Positions 63,049 through 64,000 of a DNA stretch of 64,000 nt are shown here, piece by piece; position 1 is the first letter of the stretch, and every line of letters starts with the position of its first letter. Source of the DNA: Fuscovulum ytuae (GTDB lineage Bacteria; Pseudomonadota; Alphaproteobacteria; Rhodobacterales; Rhodobacteraceae). The stretch spans positions 3,455,001 to 3,519,000 of the forward strand of contig NZ_CP124535.1 of assembly GCF_029953595.1 (NCBI RefSeq), in the 5' to 3' direction. The translations under genes were made by a program, and so were the position numbers. The notes beneath the pieces were generated by a model. That model saw only the letters and a list, made by a program, of their open reading frames with translations. It was not told the origin of the DNA and did no database searches.

Positions 63049-63636
63049 ATGTTGAAGAAGCTTTTGGCAGCCGGTGTGCTGGCGGTGGGCATGGGTTCCG
63101 CGGCCTCTGCTGCGACCGTGATCTTTCAGGATAACTTTGACGGCGAGGGCTACGGGCTGAACCAGGGTCTGGACAACTGGGCCGTTTCGGATGGCACTAT
63201 CGACGTGATCGGTACCGGATTCTTCGAAATCGCAGGTCCTGGTATCTACCTTGACATGGATGGATCGACGAGAAATGCGGGGCGCATAACGACGCTTGCT
63301 GTATTCAATGTCGTCGCCGGCGAGGCCTACAGCTTGGCATTCGACTATGGCAAGAACGGCACGGGCGCAGAGACCCTGAGCTTCGGCTTTGGTGGCTGGA
63401 CGAATAGCCTTGCGCTTGCGGCGGGGTCGTTGGCGGGCTTCAGCTCGGTCGTCTACAATTTCACTGCTTCGGTTACTGGGCAGACCAGCCTGTTCTTCGA
63501 GAACTCGGGCGGGGACAATCAGGGTGCGCTGCTGGACAACGTTTCGCTGTCGGCTGTGCCGCTTCCAGCTGGCGGGCTCATGCTGATCGGTGGCCTTGCC
63601 GCACTGGCGGCCCTGCGCCGTCGGAAACTTTCCTGA
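63049..63636 (+). CDS. VPLPA-CTERM sorting-signal protein (exosortase substrate)
   Basis: A 195-residue secreted protein: signal peptide (MLKKLLAAGVLAVGMGSAASA), a mature domain of beta-strand character (FQDNFDGEGYGLNQGLDNWAVSD, then a jelly-roll-like FALEFDYG-style middle: AYSLAFDYGKNG), and a C-terminal tripartite tail: VPLPAGG, a hydrophobic helix (LMLIGGLAALAAL) and RRRK. This tail is the recognition signal of XrtD. ATG 63049 behind GGGGGTTTGAG gives the signal peptide directly; open frame upstream to 62974 has none. The mature part resembles carbohydrate-binding/lectin-like exosortase targets, but its ligand is unknown. Confidence 0.9.
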   Translation: MLKKLLAAGVLAVGMGSAASAATVIFQDNFDGEGYGLNQGLDNWAVSDGTIDVIGTGFFEIAGPGIYLDMDGSTRNAGRITTLAVFNVVAGEAYSLAFDYGKNGTGAETLSFGFGGWTNSLALAAGSLAGFSSVVYNFTASVTGQTSLFFENSGGDNQGALLDNVSLSAVPLPAGGLMLIGGLAALAALRRRKLS

Positions 63637-63668
63637 TCGGTCATAGGGATCAGAGGGAAATGAAGAAT

Positions 63669-63694
63669 GGGGCCAGCACGGCCCCGTTTTTTTT
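63669..63694 (+). terminator. strong rho-independent terminator after the VPLPA-CTERM gene
   Basis: GGGGCC (63669-63674) pairs with GGCCCC (63680-63685) around AGCAC, followed by a G and eight T. It is the clearest terminator in the window. Confidence 0.9.
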
Positions 63695-64000
63695 GAAGTC
63701 GGTTCATTTGCATTCAGCTTCGTGCTGCCTTCGGTGATGCGCGATGTTGGCAACGCTACAGGTTATGGCGTGTTTGATGATCGTCGATGCGCGTGCCACT
63801 GGATGGACCGCTTCAGGTGGGTATGCGAAATCGCGTAACCCCAAGGCATGGTTCAGCACTTTGGTTCGTGAGCGGTCCAATCGAAAGTCGATGAATTGGC
63901 AAATCACCGTCATATTCTTCTGATCACATCGACTATAGCGCCGTCGAAGGACACATTTCAGCTTGTCGTGCTAGATGCCGAGGAGCGGTTCCGGCAGTAC
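63695..64000. other. window end without a supported gene
   Basis: A 69-codon frame on the minus strand (63704-63913) is open here but shows no ribosome-binding site or family pattern. Nothing else is supported. Confidence 0.35.

Noticed and set aside
63704-63913. A 69-codon minus-strand frame near the window end
   Set aside because: No ribosome-binding site or recognised pattern.

Overview
The window reads as chromosomal DNA of a high-GC alphaproteobacterium of the Rhodobacterales (Rhodobacter/Paracoccus-like group). The basis is the codon usage, the exact glpD-S-T-P-Q-U-V-K order of the rhizobial/rhodobacterial glycerol ABC system, an exosortase D/VPLPA-CTERM pair, and a secreted haem peroxidase with RTX repeats of the MopA type. 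No rRNA, tRNA or CRISPR array was recognised.

Layout. 1-8.5 kb: tail of a capsule-export type gene, then a 2352-residue haem-peroxidase/RTX protein followed by a very small gene; two Fur-box-like sites lie upstream. 8.5-12.6 kb: a CDF metal-efflux transporter, a PhoQ/PhoP-like two-component system and two divergent PepSY proteins sharing an intergenic array of direct repeats at 11-bp spacing. 12.6-18 kb: a sugar locus in which the LacI regulator and all ABC-transporter genes are reduced to fragments, while the epimerase, two kinases and a fuculose-phosphate-aldolase-like enzyme remain intact. 18-31 kb: housekeeping and scattered genes (transglutaminase-like protease, FAH-fold hydrolase, ilvD, aldo/keto reductase, metG, cytochrome b561-yceI, desaturase, XRE regulator, two lipoproteins, Fe-alcohol dehydrogenase). 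31-41.5 kb: complete glycerol uptake and catabolism operon with its divergent DeoR-type regulator. 41.5-44.7 kb: LysR regulator followed by a DoxX-VOC-glutathionyl-hydroquinone-reductase-like operon.

44.9-63.7 kb is an accessory region for envelope polysaccharide and protein sorting: an exosortase-locus type ATPase, a broken glycosyltransferase, a prophage remnant (terminase small subunit, ERF recombinase, with a decayed second copy of the ERF 3' end), a low-GC stretch with a 2-oxoglutarate oxygenase and a sulfotransferase, and then a tightly packed operon of three glycosyltransferases, a pyruvyltransferase-like protein, an acetyltransferase and exosortase D. A VPLPA-CTERM protein, a predicted exosortase substrate, lies about 0.8 kb upstream of that operon on the opposite strand.

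How parts fit: glycerol enters by GlpSTPQUV, is phosphorylated by GlpK and oxidised by GlpD under GlpR. Glycosyltransferases, pyruvyl and acetyl transferases would build and decorate an exopolysaccharide, and XrtD would anchor VPLPA-tailed proteins in the same envelope programme. The sugar enzymes at 14.3-17.9 kb have lost their dedicated importer. Starts were often moved inward from the longest open frame where a ribosome-binding site, signal peptide, terminator or neighbouring gene favoured it.
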